64,000 bases of DNA from Streptomyces sp. SAI-127 (GTDB taxonomy: Bacteria > Actinomycetota > Actinomycetes > Streptomycetales > Streptomycetaceae), in NCBI RefSeq assembly GCF_029894425.1, contig NZ_JARXYJ010000001.1:6406501-6470500 (forward strand), in the 5' to 3' direction. The translations under genes were made by a program, and so were the position numbers. This document shows positions 45,524 to 53,913 of the stretch, piece by piece. Each line of letters starts with the position of its first letter. Positions within the stretch are counted from its first letter, which is position 1. The notes under the pieces were generated by a model. That model did no database searches and was not told the DNA's origin. It saw nothing but the letters and a program-made list of their open reading frames with translations.

Positions 45524-45540
45524 GCATCCGCCCGCCGTGC

Positions 45541-45921
45541 CTAGGCGGCCCCGCCCTTGCGTGCCCCGGCCCGCAGCCGCAGCTCCGCCACATAGGCGGA
45601 GGCGATGACGCAGCCGACGGCGGCGAGGGCGGAGCCCACGGCGACGGGATTGACGTAGCCGGGGATCACCTCGGCCGAGTAGCTGCCGCCGCCCTTCATC
45701 TCGCAATCGAAGGAGAGGGGGAAGAAGCTCACCGAATAGTCGATGACATGGACGACCTGCACGTTCCCACGGCACGGCGGCAGCGGCGCGGAGTCCGCGC
45801 CGCCGTCCTCCGCCTCCAGGACCGAGCCGGCGAGATGCAACAGCCCCCAGGTGTACACGACGAGCGCCACAAGCCCCGCCAGCGTGGCGAACCCCCGCAG
45901 ACCACGAATCACCGACGGCAT
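45541..45921 (-). CDS. Predicted membrane protein, unknown function
   Basis: 126 residues from ATG 45921. Two helices (FATLAGLVALVVYTWGLLHL near the N-terminus and PVAVGSALAAVGCVIASAYV near the C-terminus) enclose an ~60-residue outer loop with two cysteines (PPCRGN and FDCEM), possibly disulfide linked. Ends in a basic tail. Family not recognised. Confidence 0.7.
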   Translation of the reverse strand: MPSVIRGLRGFATLAGLVALVVYTWGLLHLAGSVLEAEDGGADSAPLPPCRGNVQVVHVIDYSVSFFPLSFDCEMKGGGSYSAEVIPGYVNPVAVGSALAAVGCVIASAYVAELRLRAGARKGGAA

Positions 45922-46109
45922 CCCGGCCCCCTGACCACTTGTTTCCGGGTCCGCCGAGTCCAGCAGCACGCAACGCGAACGGCTGTGGTGGAGCCCACAG
46001 TTCCGGCAACAGGGCTGTCACAGACGGGACAGGGAAAAACGGCTGGCGCGCGGCGCGTGGGCGGGCGAGTCTTCCCTCACGTACGCAACCCAGGCGAGGG
46101 GGAGGGAAG

Positions 46110-46922
46110 TTGAAGCACCGGACCGCGCGCCTCACCGTCGGCGACGGCACCCGCATCGCCTACCGTGACCGTCCCAGCCTCAGCCCCAGCCCCGGCCCGC
46201 CCGTGCTGCTCCTGCACGGACTCGCGGGCCATCTGGGCGAATGGGACGACCTGGCGCGGCGATTGGGTTCCGGCCACCGCGTGGTGTCGTACGACGCCCG
46301 TGGCCACGGTGAGAGCACGCGCCGCCCGCCGTCGGTGAGCCGCGCCGCCCATGTCGAGGACGCCGTGACCCTGCTGCGGGAACTGGATGTCGCCCCCGCG
46401 ATCCTCGTCGGCCAGTCCCTGGGCGGCCATACGGCGATGCTGCTCGCGGCGGACCATCCCGGACTGGTCCACTCCCTGGTCCTGGTCGAGGCAGGTCCGG
46501 CGGGCCGGAGCCCGGAGCTGCCCGGTGAGATCGCGGGATGGCTGGACAGCTGGCCCCTTCCCTTCGCGTCCCTGGAGGAGGCGACGGCCTTCCTCGGCCA
46601 CGAGGCATGGGCGCGGGGGCTCGAGGAGCGGGCGGACGGCCTTCGTCCACGCTTCGACCGTGACACGCTGGTCCGGACGATGACGGAACTGGCCGTCGAC
46701 GGCTACTGGCCGCAGTGGTCGCGGATCCGCTGCCCCACGCTCCTCGTGCGCGGCGCGTCCGGCACCATCAAGCCCGTAGAGGCGGCCGAGATGCTGACCC
46801 GTCGCCCGGACACCCGTACGGCCGTCGTCCCGGGCGCCGCCCACGACGTACACCTGGACCAGCCGGAACCGCTCCACCGGGAGATCGAGAAGTTCCTGGC
46901 CGACGAGCCGACGAGCCGATGA
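46110..46922 (+). CDS. Alpha/beta hydrolase
   Basis: 270 residues from TTG 46110 following GGGGGAGGG; no ATG or GTG nearby fits as well. The fold shows LLLHGLAGHLGEWDDLARRL (oxyanion region), DARGHGES, the nucleophile elbow GQSLGGHT (Ser), Asp later and His in PGAAHDVHLDQP. Substrate unknown. It is followed 18 bases later by a GNAT gene. Confidence 0.9.
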   Translation: MKHRTARLTVGDGTRIAYRDRPSLSPSPGPPVLLLHGLAGHLGEWDDLARRLGSGHRVVSYDARGHGESTRRPPSVSRAAHVEDAVTLLRELDVAPAILVGQSLGGHTAMLLAADHPGLVHSLVLVEAGPAGRSPELPGEIAGWLDSWPLPFASLEEATAFLGHEAWARGLEERADGLRPRFDRDTLVRTMTELAVDGYWPQWSRIRCPTLLVRGASGTIKPVEAAEMLTRRPDTRTAVVPGAAHDVHLDQPEPLHREIEKFLADEPTSR

Positions 46923-46940
46923 GCCGATGAGGAGAAGCCC

Positions 46941-47516
46941 GTGACGTACGTCTTCCTGGAGACCGAAAGGCTGCGGCTGCGGGCGTTCACCGAGGCCGAC
47001 GCCGAGCATCTCGTCGCCCTGGACGGCGACCCCGAGGTGATGCGCTTCCTCACCGGCGGCGCGCCCACGCCCCCCGAGACGATCCGCACCCGCACCCTGC
47101 CCCGCCTCCTCCACGACCACGCCGGCCTCGGCACCCGCGGCTACTGGGCGGCCGAGGAGAAGTCCACCGGCACCTTCCTCGGCTGGTTCGAGTTCCGCCC
47201 CCTCGACGACGACAGCCCGGCCGTCGTGGAACTCGGCTACCGCCTCAACCAGGCGGCCTGGGGCCGCGGTTTCGCCACCGAGGGCTCCCGCGCCCTCATC
47301 GACAAGGGCTTCACCGACCTCGGCGTCGAACGCGTCACCGCCAACACCATGACCGTCAACAAGGGCTCGCGCCGCGTGATGGAGAAGTCCGGCCTGACCT
47401 TCCTGCGCACCTTCTTCGGCGACTGGCCGGAGGCGATCGAGGGCTCCGAGCAGGGCGAGGTGGAGTACGAACTCCTCCGCCCCGTCTGGGAACAACGCCG
47501 ACGCGAGCAATCATGA
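46941..47516 (+). CDS. GNAT family N-acetyltransferase (RimJ/RimL-like)
   Basis: 191 residues from GTG 46941. ETERLRLRAFTEADAEHLVALDGDPEVMRFLTGG is the usual start of the RimJ/L type; the acetyl-CoA region is seen in LNQAAWGRGFATEGSRALIDKGF, and the SRRVMEKSGL motif is near the end. Protein or small-molecule acetylation cannot be told apart. Overlaps the next gene by 4 bases (ATGA). Confidence 0.9.
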   Translation: MTYVFLETERLRLRAFTEADAEHLVALDGDPEVMRFLTGGAPTPPETIRTRTLPRLLHDHAGLGTRGYWAAEEKSTGTFLGWFEFRPLDDDSPAVVELGYRLNQAAWGRGFATEGSRALIDKGFTDLGVERVTANTMTVNKGSRRVMEKSGLTFLRTFFGDWPEAIEGSEQGEVEYELLRPVWEQRRREQS

Positions 47517-48055
47517 ACACCGCCCGCCCGTTCCTCTACCTCGACGTCGACGGCCCCCTCAACCCCTACGCCGCCAAGCCCCACCGCCGCCCCGAGGGCT
47601 ACACCACCCACCGCATGAAGCCCGAGGGCTGGCTGGCCCAGCACCCCGGCCTGCCCCCGTCCCGCGTCAGGCCCCTGCGGGTCTGGCTCAACCCGTCCCA
47701 CGGCCAGGCCCTGCTGAAGCTGACGGACCGCTACGACCTGGTCTGGGCGACCACTTGGCGCGAGGAAGCAAACACCTTCATCGCCCCCGTCCTAGGCCTC
47801 CCGCCCCTCCCGGTCGTCGACTGGCCCACGACCCTCGCCCCCGGCCCCAACGGCACCTTCTGGAAGACCCGCCACCTCGTCAACCACGCCGAGGGCCGCC
47901 CCTTCGTCTGGCTGGACGACGAACTCGACGACCGGGACCGGGATTTCGTGGCGGCCTATCATGACGGCCCGGCTCTGCTGCATTGGGTCGATCCCCGGGC
48001 GGGGCTGCGGGAACGGGACTTCGAGGTGGTGGCGGACTTTGCGCGGGGGGTGTGA
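47513..48055 (+). CDS. HAD-like hydrolase domain protein
   Basis: 180 residues from ATG 47513 overlapping the GNAT stop. The HAD motif I with DVDG (LYLDVDGPLNPYAAKP) and a late VWLDDELDDRD (motif IV-like) are visible, along with YDLVWATTW. This small HAD family is common in Streptomyces, with no known substrate. Same operon as the preceding hydrolase and acetyltransferase. Confidence 0.87.
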   Translation: MNTARPFLYLDVDGPLNPYAAKPHRRPEGYTTHRMKPEGWLAQHPGLPPSRVRPLRVWLNPSHGQALLKLTDRYDLVWATTWREEANTFIAPVLGLPPLPVVDWPTTLAPGPNGTFWKTRHLVNHAEGRPFVWLDDELDDRDRDFVAAYHDGPALLHWVDPRAGLRERDFEVVADFARGV

Positions 48056-48134
48056 TGGGCGTGGGCAGCGGCTGGGGGCGGGCGCCGCGATCCGGTGAGT
48101 GCCGGTGAGGGAGATGCGAGACCAGGGGGGACCC

Positions 48135-48566
48135 GTGACTGAACCCGAATTCGACCTGCGCGACCTGCACCCGAAAGCCTCACCGGAGGCCGTCGCGGAG
48201 CGCCAGGCGCTGGCGGAACGGGTGTGTCGAGAACTGCGACATGCCGGTCTCCCCGTGCACCGAGCCGACCTCGGCTTCGGTCCGCGCAGCCGGCCTGGCG
48301 TGGACGTGCATGTGACGCCGTTCATCGACGGCGGGGTGTACGTGAACTGGAGCACGGACGCGGAGCTGAGGGATCCCGCCCTCGACCTCTTCGCGCAAGG
48401 CATCGACTACTCGCACCCACCTCCGCTCCTGCGCCACTACAACGCGGTGCTCAAGCACATGCAGGCTGCCCTGATGGGAATTCTCGCCTCAGCAGGGTTC
48501 GAGGTCGAGGAACCAGACAGACACGGGCACGGGAGCATGATCCAGGTGACGGGCTTTCGACCCTGA
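48135..48566 (+). CDS. Hypothetical protein
   Basis: 143 residues from GTG 48135 (ATG 48114 in-frame is possible but lies directly on GAGGGAG). The sequence is a compact alpha/beta type with RVCRELRHAGLPVHRADLG, GVDVHVTPFIDGGVYVNWS and a conserved-looking HYNAVLKHMQAALMGILASAGFEVEE helix. Not a family I recognise; no signal peptide. Confidence 0.65.
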   Translation: MTEPEFDLRDLHPKASPEAVAERQALAERVCRELRHAGLPVHRADLGFGPRSRPGVDVHVTPFIDGGVYVNWSTDAELRDPALDLFAQGIDYSHPPPLLRHYNAVLKHMQAALMGILASAGFEVEEPDRHGHGSMIQVTGFRP

Positions 48567-48593
48567 TCCACCTGCCATCACGAGACCGCCGTC

Positions 48594-49010
48594 TCACACC
48601 TCATCGAGCAACGCCGCCAGCCCCTGGTCGAGTTCCGGGCCCAAATCCTCCGTGCCCGGCTCGACGACGTCGTAGGAGCGCAGCAGGAAGCGGCGGAGGG
48701 CGGCCGTGCCGAAGCGGATCACGGCGAGGCCCAACGGTGAGTGGAACTCGACGACGGTCCGGGCCCAGCCGTACGGACGTATCCGTACGTCCCCCTGCCC
48801 GGCCGGTCTCCCGAGCCCCTCCTCCAGCAGCGCCCGCCCGAACATCCACGTCACGCCCTCGCCGTCGGCCGAGACGTGCGCGGGGAAGTCGATGTGCACG
48901 GCGAACGGCTCGGCGGAGCTGTAACGCAGCGTGGGGCGCACCAGGAGTTCCGGGTGGTCGGAGGTGACCAGGCGGGCGCGGACGGTCTGTTCCAGGGTGG
49001 TGAGGCGCAT
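48594..49010 (-). CDS. SsgA family sporulation/cell division regulator
   Basis: 138 residues from ATG 49010. SALP features: RPTLRYSSAEPFAVHIDFPAHV, WMFGRALLEEGLGRP, VRIRPYGWARTVVEFHSPLG. A second SsgA-like gene in this window, not closely similar to ssgG at 8.6 kb. Paralogue identity unknown. Divergent from the sigma factor gene with a 196-bp gap, so the two may be co-regulated in development. Confidence 0.85.
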   Translation of the reverse strand: MRLTTLEQTVRARLVTSDHPELLVRPTLRYSSAEPFAVHIDFPAHVSADGEGVTWMFGRALLEEGLGRPAGQGDVRIRPYGWARTVVEFHSPLGLAVIRFGTAALRRFLLRSYDVVEPGTEDLGPELDQGLAALLDEV

Positions 49011-49206
49011 GAGCGGCGGTCTCCGTCTCGGTGTGGAGCGTGGGTCGGTTGCCATGTCGAGCCACAGGAGTGCCCCTTGATTACGCGGGGGCCGGAGTTC
49101 GTTCGTGTGACCTGAATCACCCCCGGAACTGAATGGTTGAAAGTTTTGTCATCTACGCTGACAAACCTCTCAAGCGCCCCGCCGCCGGGAACTGGAGCGT
49201 CCCCGC

Positions 49207-50871
49207 ATGACCGACCAACCCGCCAGAGTGCCCGCTCAGGCATCCCCCTCCGCGACCGCCGCGTACGTGCGGATCTACGAGGAGGAACAGCCGCGCCTCG
49301 TCGCCTACGCCCGCTCGCTCACCCGCAACACCTGGGCGGCCGAAGACCTCGTCGCCGAGGCGCACTTCCGCGTGTGGCGGCGGCTGTCCGCCGGGCACGA
49401 GATCGACAACGTCCCGGCGTACCTCATGACGACCGTCCGGCACCTCGCGTCCTCCGTCGCCAGCGCGACCCACGAGACCCCGCGGGACCCGCAGATCCCC
49501 GAGCAGGCGCCCGCCGGGCACGTGGACGACCCGGCCGAACAGGTCTCCTCCACCGACCTGTTGGTGCGCGTCCTCGGCGAACTCCCCGAACGCTGGGTGC
49601 AGGCCCTCTGGCTCGCCGACGCCGAGGGCCAGCCGCTGGAGACGGTCGGCCGGCAGATCGGCGCCAAGCAGGGCGCCACGGCCGTACTGCTGCACCGCGC
49701 CCGCGAGGGCATGCGCCAGGCGTTCCTGCGCTCGCAGACCGAGGCCCCCGACGATCCCGCGTGCGAGGTCCACTGGGTCCGTATGCCGGCCTACGTCCGC
49801 GGCAACGCGACCCCGCGCCAGTCCGAGCGCCTCCTCGCCCACGTCGAATCCTGCGACGGGTGCCGGGGCCGCCTCGCCGTCCTGATCCGCGCCAACGACC
49901 GGCTGCCCGCGCTCGTGGGCCCCGCGTTGCTGGTCTTCGTGGTGGGCGGCGGCACGGGGAAGTTCCTGGCCTCGCTCACGGCCGGGTCCGCGGGGGCGGC
50001 CTCGGTGACCGGGCAGGGTGCTGGGCAGGGTCTTCTTCATACGGCCCGTGCGGCGGGCCCGAAGGCCAAGGCCGCCCTCGCCTCCGGTACGGCGGCCGCC
50101 GCGGCCATCGCGGTCGTCCTTGCCCTCGGCGTGAACGACTCGCCCGCGACGGTGACTTCGCCGGGGAAGGTGCCGGTGGCGCAGGGGCCGGTGGCCCAGG
50201 CGCCGGTGACAGGGCCGTCCGCGGGGGCGGCGGAGGAGACGCCGGGGAGTGCGACCCGGCAGGTTGAGCGGGATCGGGATCGGGACCGGACTCGGGGTGA
50301 CGGGGTGGGGGCGGTCGTAACCGTGGATGTCGGGGGGACGGTGAACTCCGGGGATTCCGGGAGCGGTTCGGGTGATTCGGCCGGTTCGGGCAGTTCGGGC
50401 AGTTCGGACGGCGGGGGTGCTGAGGGCGACCCGACGGCGCCGGAGCAACCCGCACCGGAGGTGCCCGACCCGGGCCCCAGCCCGGTGGAGCCCGTACCGG
50501 GGGATGAGGAGCCGAAGCCGCCCGTGGCGCCGGAGCCGACACCGACGCCGCCGAAGGAACAGCAGCCGAAGCCCGAGCAGCCGAAGCCCGGCACACCGGG
50601 GGAGGAGCCCCCCGTACCGGAGCCGAGCCCCCCAACTCCCGCCGATCCCGACCCCGTTGGTGAGACACCGGAGCCCCCGACGTACTCGGAACCGCCGACC
50701 GCTCCGGAGTCGCCCGAACCATCAGATCCGTCGGAGCCGCCCGCACCAGAGACCCCGGAGCCACCCACCACCGGCGACGACTGCGGCCGGCAGCCCACCC
50801 CCGAGCCCACCCGGGAATCCACTCACGGAACTTCCGCCCCCGACAAGGGAGTTGAACCGAAGCATGTATAA
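49207..50871 (+). CDS. ECF-like sigma factor fused to zinc-finger, membrane helix and Pro-rich tail
   Basis: 554 residues. The sigma part is N-terminal: region 2 (YEEEQPRLVAYARSLTRNTWAAEDLVAEAHFRVWRRL) and region 4 (LGELPERWVQALWLADAEGQPLETVG). Then a zinc-binding anti-sigma-like motif H212-x3-C216-x2-C219 (HVESCDGC), two hydrophobic segments (LVGPALLVFVVGGG and TAAAAAIAVVLALGV) and a ~230-residue Pro/Glu/Gly-rich tail, likely outside. Sigma and anti-sigma functions seem combined in one membrane protein. Start ATG 49207. Confidence 0.87.
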   Translation: MTDQPARVPAQASPSATAAYVRIYEEEQPRLVAYARSLTRNTWAAEDLVAEAHFRVWRRLSAGHEIDNVPAYLMTTVRHLASSVASATHETPRDPQIPEQAPAGHVDDPAEQVSSTDLLVRVLGELPERWVQALWLADAEGQPLETVGRQIGAKQGATAVLLHRAREGMRQAFLRSQTEAPDDPACEVHWVRMPAYVRGNATPRQSERLLAHVESCDGCRGRLAVLIRANDRLPALVGPALLVFVVGGGTGKFLASLTAGSAGAASVTGQGAGQGLLHTARAAGPKAKAALASGTAAAAAIAVVLALGVNDSPATVTSPGKVPVAQGPVAQAPVTGPSAGAAEETPGSATRQVERDRDRDRTRGDGVGAVVTVDVGGTVNSGDSGSGSGDSAGSGSSGSSDGGGAEGDPTAPEQPAPEVPDPGPSPVEPVPGDEEPKPPVAPEPTPTPPKEQQPKPEQPKPGTPGEEPPVPEPSPPTPADPDPVGETPEPPTYSEPPTAPESPEPSDPSEPPAPETPEPPTTGDDCGRQPTPEPTRESTHGTSAPDKGVEPKHV

Positions 50872-50923
50872 CTGACGCGACCCCCGCCGGTCAGGCCCCC
50901 GAGGCCGCCCGAGAGGAGCCCCC

Positions 50924-51721
50924 GTGAGAGAGAACGGCTTCCGTGCCGACGAGATCGACACCACCAAGCCGCACCCCGCACGGATCTACGACTACCTGCT
51001 GGGCGGCAAGGACAACTACGAGGTCGACCGCCGGGCCGGCGAGCAGCTCATCGCCGCGGCCCCGGAGGCACGGATCGGCGTACGGGCCAACCGGGCCTTC
51101 CTGCGCCGGGCCGTCCGTCACGTCGTCGGCACCGGCGTCCGCCAGATCCTCGACATCGGCACCGGCCTGCCCACCTCACCGAACGTCCACGAGACGGCCC
51201 TGGAGGTGGCACCGGACATCCGCGTCGTCTACGTCGACAACGACCCGATCGTGCACACCCACGCCGGCGCCCTGCTCAGCGCGGCCGGCACGACCGGCAT
51301 CGTCCTGGCCGACCTGCGCGACCCGCGGGCGATCCTGGACGACCCCGACGTACACGCCGTCATCGACTTCGACGAGCCGGTGGCCCTGCTCCTGGTCGCC
51401 GTGATCCACTTCCTCACGGAAGCGGACAAGCCCGAGGAGATCATCGCCACCCTCCGCGACGCCCTCGCGCCCGGCAGCCACCTGATCCTCTCCCACGCCA
51501 CGGGAGACTTCGCCGACCGCAGCGGGGCGGCGGCCGTCTACAGCAAGGCGACGGCCTCCATGAACCTCCGCACCCGTACCGAGATCGAGCGCTTCTTCGA
51601 CGGCTTCGAGCTGCTCGACCCGGGCGTGGCCCAGGTCCCGTTCTGGCGTCCGGACACACCCCCGCCGCCCCGCTCCGAGGAGATCGGCTTCTACGGCGGG
51701 GTGGCCCGCAAACTCATCTGA
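50924..51721 (+). CDS. SAM-dependent methyltransferase, DUF574 type
   Basis: 265 residues from GTG 50924 behind GAGGAG. The family start KPHPARIYDYLLGGKDNYEVDR is plain, then ILDIGTGLPTSPNVHE for SAM binding and VVYVDNDPIVHTHAGALL. Frequent in streptomycetes, often several copies, target unknown. It lies 52 bp after the sigma factor gene and may be in its operon. Confidence 0.9.
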   Translation: MRENGFRADEIDTTKPHPARIYDYLLGGKDNYEVDRRAGEQLIAAAPEARIGVRANRAFLRRAVRHVVGTGVRQILDIGTGLPTSPNVHETALEVAPDIRVVYVDNDPIVHTHAGALLSAAGTTGIVLADLRDPRAILDDPDVHAVIDFDEPVALLLVAVIHFLTEADKPEEIIATLRDALAPGSHLILSHATGDFADRSGAAAVYSKATASMNLRTRTEIERFFDGFELLDPGVAQVPFWRPDTPPPPRSEEIGFYGGVARKLI

Positions 51722-51725
51722 GCCC

Positions 51726-52028
51726 TTACTGGTGGTACGGCTGCTGCGGGGCCTGTCCGCCGTGCACCTGACCCCCGGTCTGGCCACCGGCGTTGGCCTG
51801 CGTCTGCAGCTGCTCCGCCTCCTCCGCGCTCACCTTGCTCTCCGCGCCGCAGAACGTGCACTGCGTCGCGTACTTGGTGGAGATCGGGAACAGCGGCACG
51901 AAGAACAGCGTGAACTTCGTGACGCGCTTGCGCAGGGTGTGCGCGGCCGGGTTCCCGCAGCGCCCGCACACCAGGGTGAGTATCGCGAGCTGGTACAGGT
52001 ATCCCTTGGTGCCAAAGAGGATGAGCAT
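51726..52028 (-). CDS. Zinc-ribbon domain protein
   Basis: 100 residues from ATG 52028. Two CxxC pairs in the first half (CGRCGN and CTFCGAE) form a zinc ribbon; a short hydrophobic segment (FTLFFVPLFPIST) is between them. The tail is Gln/Gly rich (QTQANAGGQTGGQ). Cytoplasmic or membrane-near, unknown role. Just upstream lies the remnant of a NUDIX gene on the same strand. Confidence 0.85.
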   Translation of the reverse strand: MLILFGTKGYLYQLAILTLVCGRCGNPAAHTLRKRVTKFTLFFVPLFPISTKYATQCTFCGAESKVSAEEAEQLQTQANAGGQTGGQVHGGQAPQQPYHQ

Positions 52029-52092
52029 GATGTCGTCGCCTTCCAGGGTCGGTGCTTGATAGGCAGTATCCCCGCGGCCGGCGTCCGACCGC

Positions 52093-52296
52093 TCAGAGCT
52101 GCGGCAGTACGCGGTCGAAGAAGACCAGGTCCTCCGCGAAGACAGGATGCAGCCCGGCGAACTCTTCTGCTGTGACCCAGCGCACGGCACTCGCCTCGCC
52201 GGGGTCCACCAGTGCAGCCGGAAACCCTTGTCATGGATCTCGGACTCCCACACCTTGGCCCACGTCCGGTCCGGCGTTCCCGTCCCGCACACGCTC
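52093..52296 (-). pseudogene. NUDIX hydrolase remnant, C-terminal, frameshifted
   Basis: The minus strand encodes RTWAKVWESEIHDKGFRLHW and, after a shift in frame, DPGEASAVRWVTAEEF and FAEDLVFFDRVLPQL to a TGA at 52093. These match the end of NUDIX-type proteins (GEAxAVRWVTAEEF). No N-terminal half or NUDIX box is found upstream, so this is a broken, truncated gene. The break coincides with the promoter region of the ChvE-like gene. Confidence 0.7.
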
Positions 52297-52321
52297 TCTG
52301 TAACTGATCCTGTTCACAGCG

Positions 52322-52350
52322 TTGACATCTCCCTCACCCGCCTTTACCGT
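52322..52350 (+). promoter_or_regulatory. Consensus promoter upstream of ChvE-like gene
   Basis: TTGACA (52322-52327) and TACCGT (52345-52350) separated by 17 bp, a very good match to primary sigma promoters. The predicted transcript has a leader of ~230 nt before ATG 52587. Confidence 0.65.
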
Positions 52351-52586
52351 CGCGCCGGCATATAGAACGCGTGACGAAATTTCGGACATCTGTAAGGCGG
52401 TTCCCTGTGCACGCCCGGAACAGCGGGAGCAGGCCTGTACGGCAGGACCGCCGACCCCCTGACGTTCGGCCCGTTCAGGGCATTCGGGTATCCACCCGCT
52501 CCACCCGCACGGCACCCGTCCGGGTGCCTGCACGTCTGATGCGCCGTCATCGTGTCAACGACGAGAAGAACAAGGACCCATTCACG

Positions 52587-53681
52587 ATGCTCACCCGAAG
52601 AGCCACCCTCGCCGCCCTCGCCGGAACCGCCTCCCTCGCCCTTACCGTGTCCGCCTGCGGCAAGGAGAGGGAGGGCAGCTCCCAGAGTCGCTCCGAGGGC
52701 GGTACCGTCGGCATCGCCATGCCCACCCAGTCCTCCGAGCGCTGGCTCGCCGACGGCAAGAGCGTCGTCGAGGGTCTGAAGAGACGGGGGTACAAGACCA
52801 AGCTGGTCTACGGCGACGACGACCCGAAAGCCCAGTTGTCACAGATCGGGACCCTGATCGAGCAGGGCGTCGACGCGCTGATCATCGCGGCCATCGACGC
52901 CAAGTCGCTGAACGGCGTGCTTAAGCGGGCCTCCGACGCGCGCATCCCGGTGATCTCCTACGACCGGCTCATCCTCGGCACTGGGAACGTCGACTACTAC
53001 GTCTCCTTCGACAACGAGATGGTCGGCCGGATAGAAGCCAACTACATCATCGAGAAGCTCGGCCTGGAGAAGGGCAAGGGCCCGTTCAACATCGAGCTCT
53101 TCGCCGGTTCCCCCGACGACAACAACACCAAGTACTTCTTCAAGGGCTCCATGGCGCTCCTGCAACCGTTCCTGGACAGCAAGCAGTTGGTCGTCCCGTC
53201 CCGTCAGACCGGGCTGGGCCAGCTCACCACCCCGCGCTGGGACGGACCCACCGCGCAGAAGCGCATGAGCGGCCTGCTCACCCGGTGGTACGTCGGCAGG
53301 ACGCTCGACGCGGTCCTGTCGCCATACGACGGCATCTCCCGGGGTGTCCTGTCCGCGCTGGAGGCGCAGGGCTACGGCTCCGCCGGCAAGCCCCTCCCGA
53401 TCGTCACCGGCCAGGACGCCGAGCTGCCCTCGGTTAAGTCGATCATCGCGGGCCGGCAGTCGCAGACCGTCTACAAGGACGTACGCGTCCTCGCCGGCGC
53501 CGCCGCGTGGATGGTCGACGACATCCTCAGGGGCCGGGCGACGCGGATCAACGACCGGTTCAGCTACAACGACGGCGTCAAGGACGTGCCCGCCTACCTG
53601 CTCCAGCCGCAGAGCATCGACAAGACCAACTACGAAGTACTGGTCAGGGACGGCTACTACACCGCCGAGGAGCTCACGTAG
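52587..53681 (+). CDS. Sugar ABC transporter substrate-binding lipoprotein, ChvE type
   Basis: 364 residues from ATG 52587. A lipobox (TVSAC) follows a short signal, so it is anchored outside. Periplasmic-binding fold: GTVGIAMPTQSSERWLADGKSVVEGLKRRGY, VDALIIAAIDAKSLNGVLKRA, ARIPVISYDRLILG. Resembles multiple-sugar/xylose ChvE proteins. No ATPase or permease gene is adjacent, so the importer is incomplete here. In-frame upstream sequence is not part of the protein. Confidence 0.88.
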   Translation: MLTRRATLAALAGTASLALTVSACGKEREGSSQSRSEGGTVGIAMPTQSSERWLADGKSVVEGLKRRGYKTKLVYGDDDPKAQLSQIGTLIEQGVDALIIAAIDAKSLNGVLKRASDARIPVISYDRLILGTGNVDYYVSFDNEMVGRIEANYIIEKLGLEKGKGPFNIELFAGSPDDNNTKYFFKGSMALLQPFLDSKQLVVPSRQTGLGQLTTPRWDGPTAQKRMSGLLTRWYVGRTLDAVLSPYDGISRGVLSALEAQGYGSAGKPLPIVTGQDAELPSVKSIIAGRQSQTVYKDVRVLAGAAAWMVDDILRGRATRINDRFSYNDGVKDVPAYLLQPQSIDKTNYEVLVRDGYYTAEELT

Positions 53682-53821
53682 CGACGGGATGTGTGCCGAG
53701 CCCGGCCCCGGCCCTCAGGCTGGCCGCTGCTCGGACAACTCTCGGAGCAACGCGCTGTATTCGTCGGGGTGCTGCTCGCGCAGGGATTGTGGCGACGCGG
53801 GGCCCAGTCAACGGCCCTTGC

Positions 53822-53846
53822 CCCGCCCCGGACACCTCGGGGCGGG
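53822..53846 (+). terminator. Terminator-like hairpin downstream of ChvE gene
   Basis: CCCGCCCCG pairs with CGGGGCGGG around GACACCT. A second short hairpin GCATCAC-N5-GTGATGC follows at 53863-53881. The ~220 bp between the ChvE and BtrH-like stops contains no gene. Confidence 0.6.
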
Positions 53847-53893
53847 ACTGGACGCAAACCCAGCATCACCGCCAGTGATGCCCGTTGTGCAAG

Positions 53894-53913
53894 CCCGGCG
53901 CTTTAGCGCTGGG
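53894..53913. repeat. Hairpin overlapping BtrH-like stop codon, IS605-type end candidate
   Basis: CCCGGCGC-TTTA-GCGCTGGG, preceded by AAG and followed by TAGTTGAC. This layout resembles the right-end hairpins of IS200/IS605-type elements in Streptomyces. The TAA stop of the BtrH-like gene is in its loop. Confidence 0.4.

Noticed and set aside
44075..46156. 693-codon minus-strand frame spanning Hsp20, DUF2267 and neighbours
   Set aside because: Crosses several well supported genes and only its last 100 codons look like a real small membrane protein, which I annotated separately.
48114..48566. Longer hypothetical gene starting at ATG 48114
   Set aside because: The GAGGGAG tract touches that ATG, leaving no spacing; GTG 48135 is more reasonable, though not certain.
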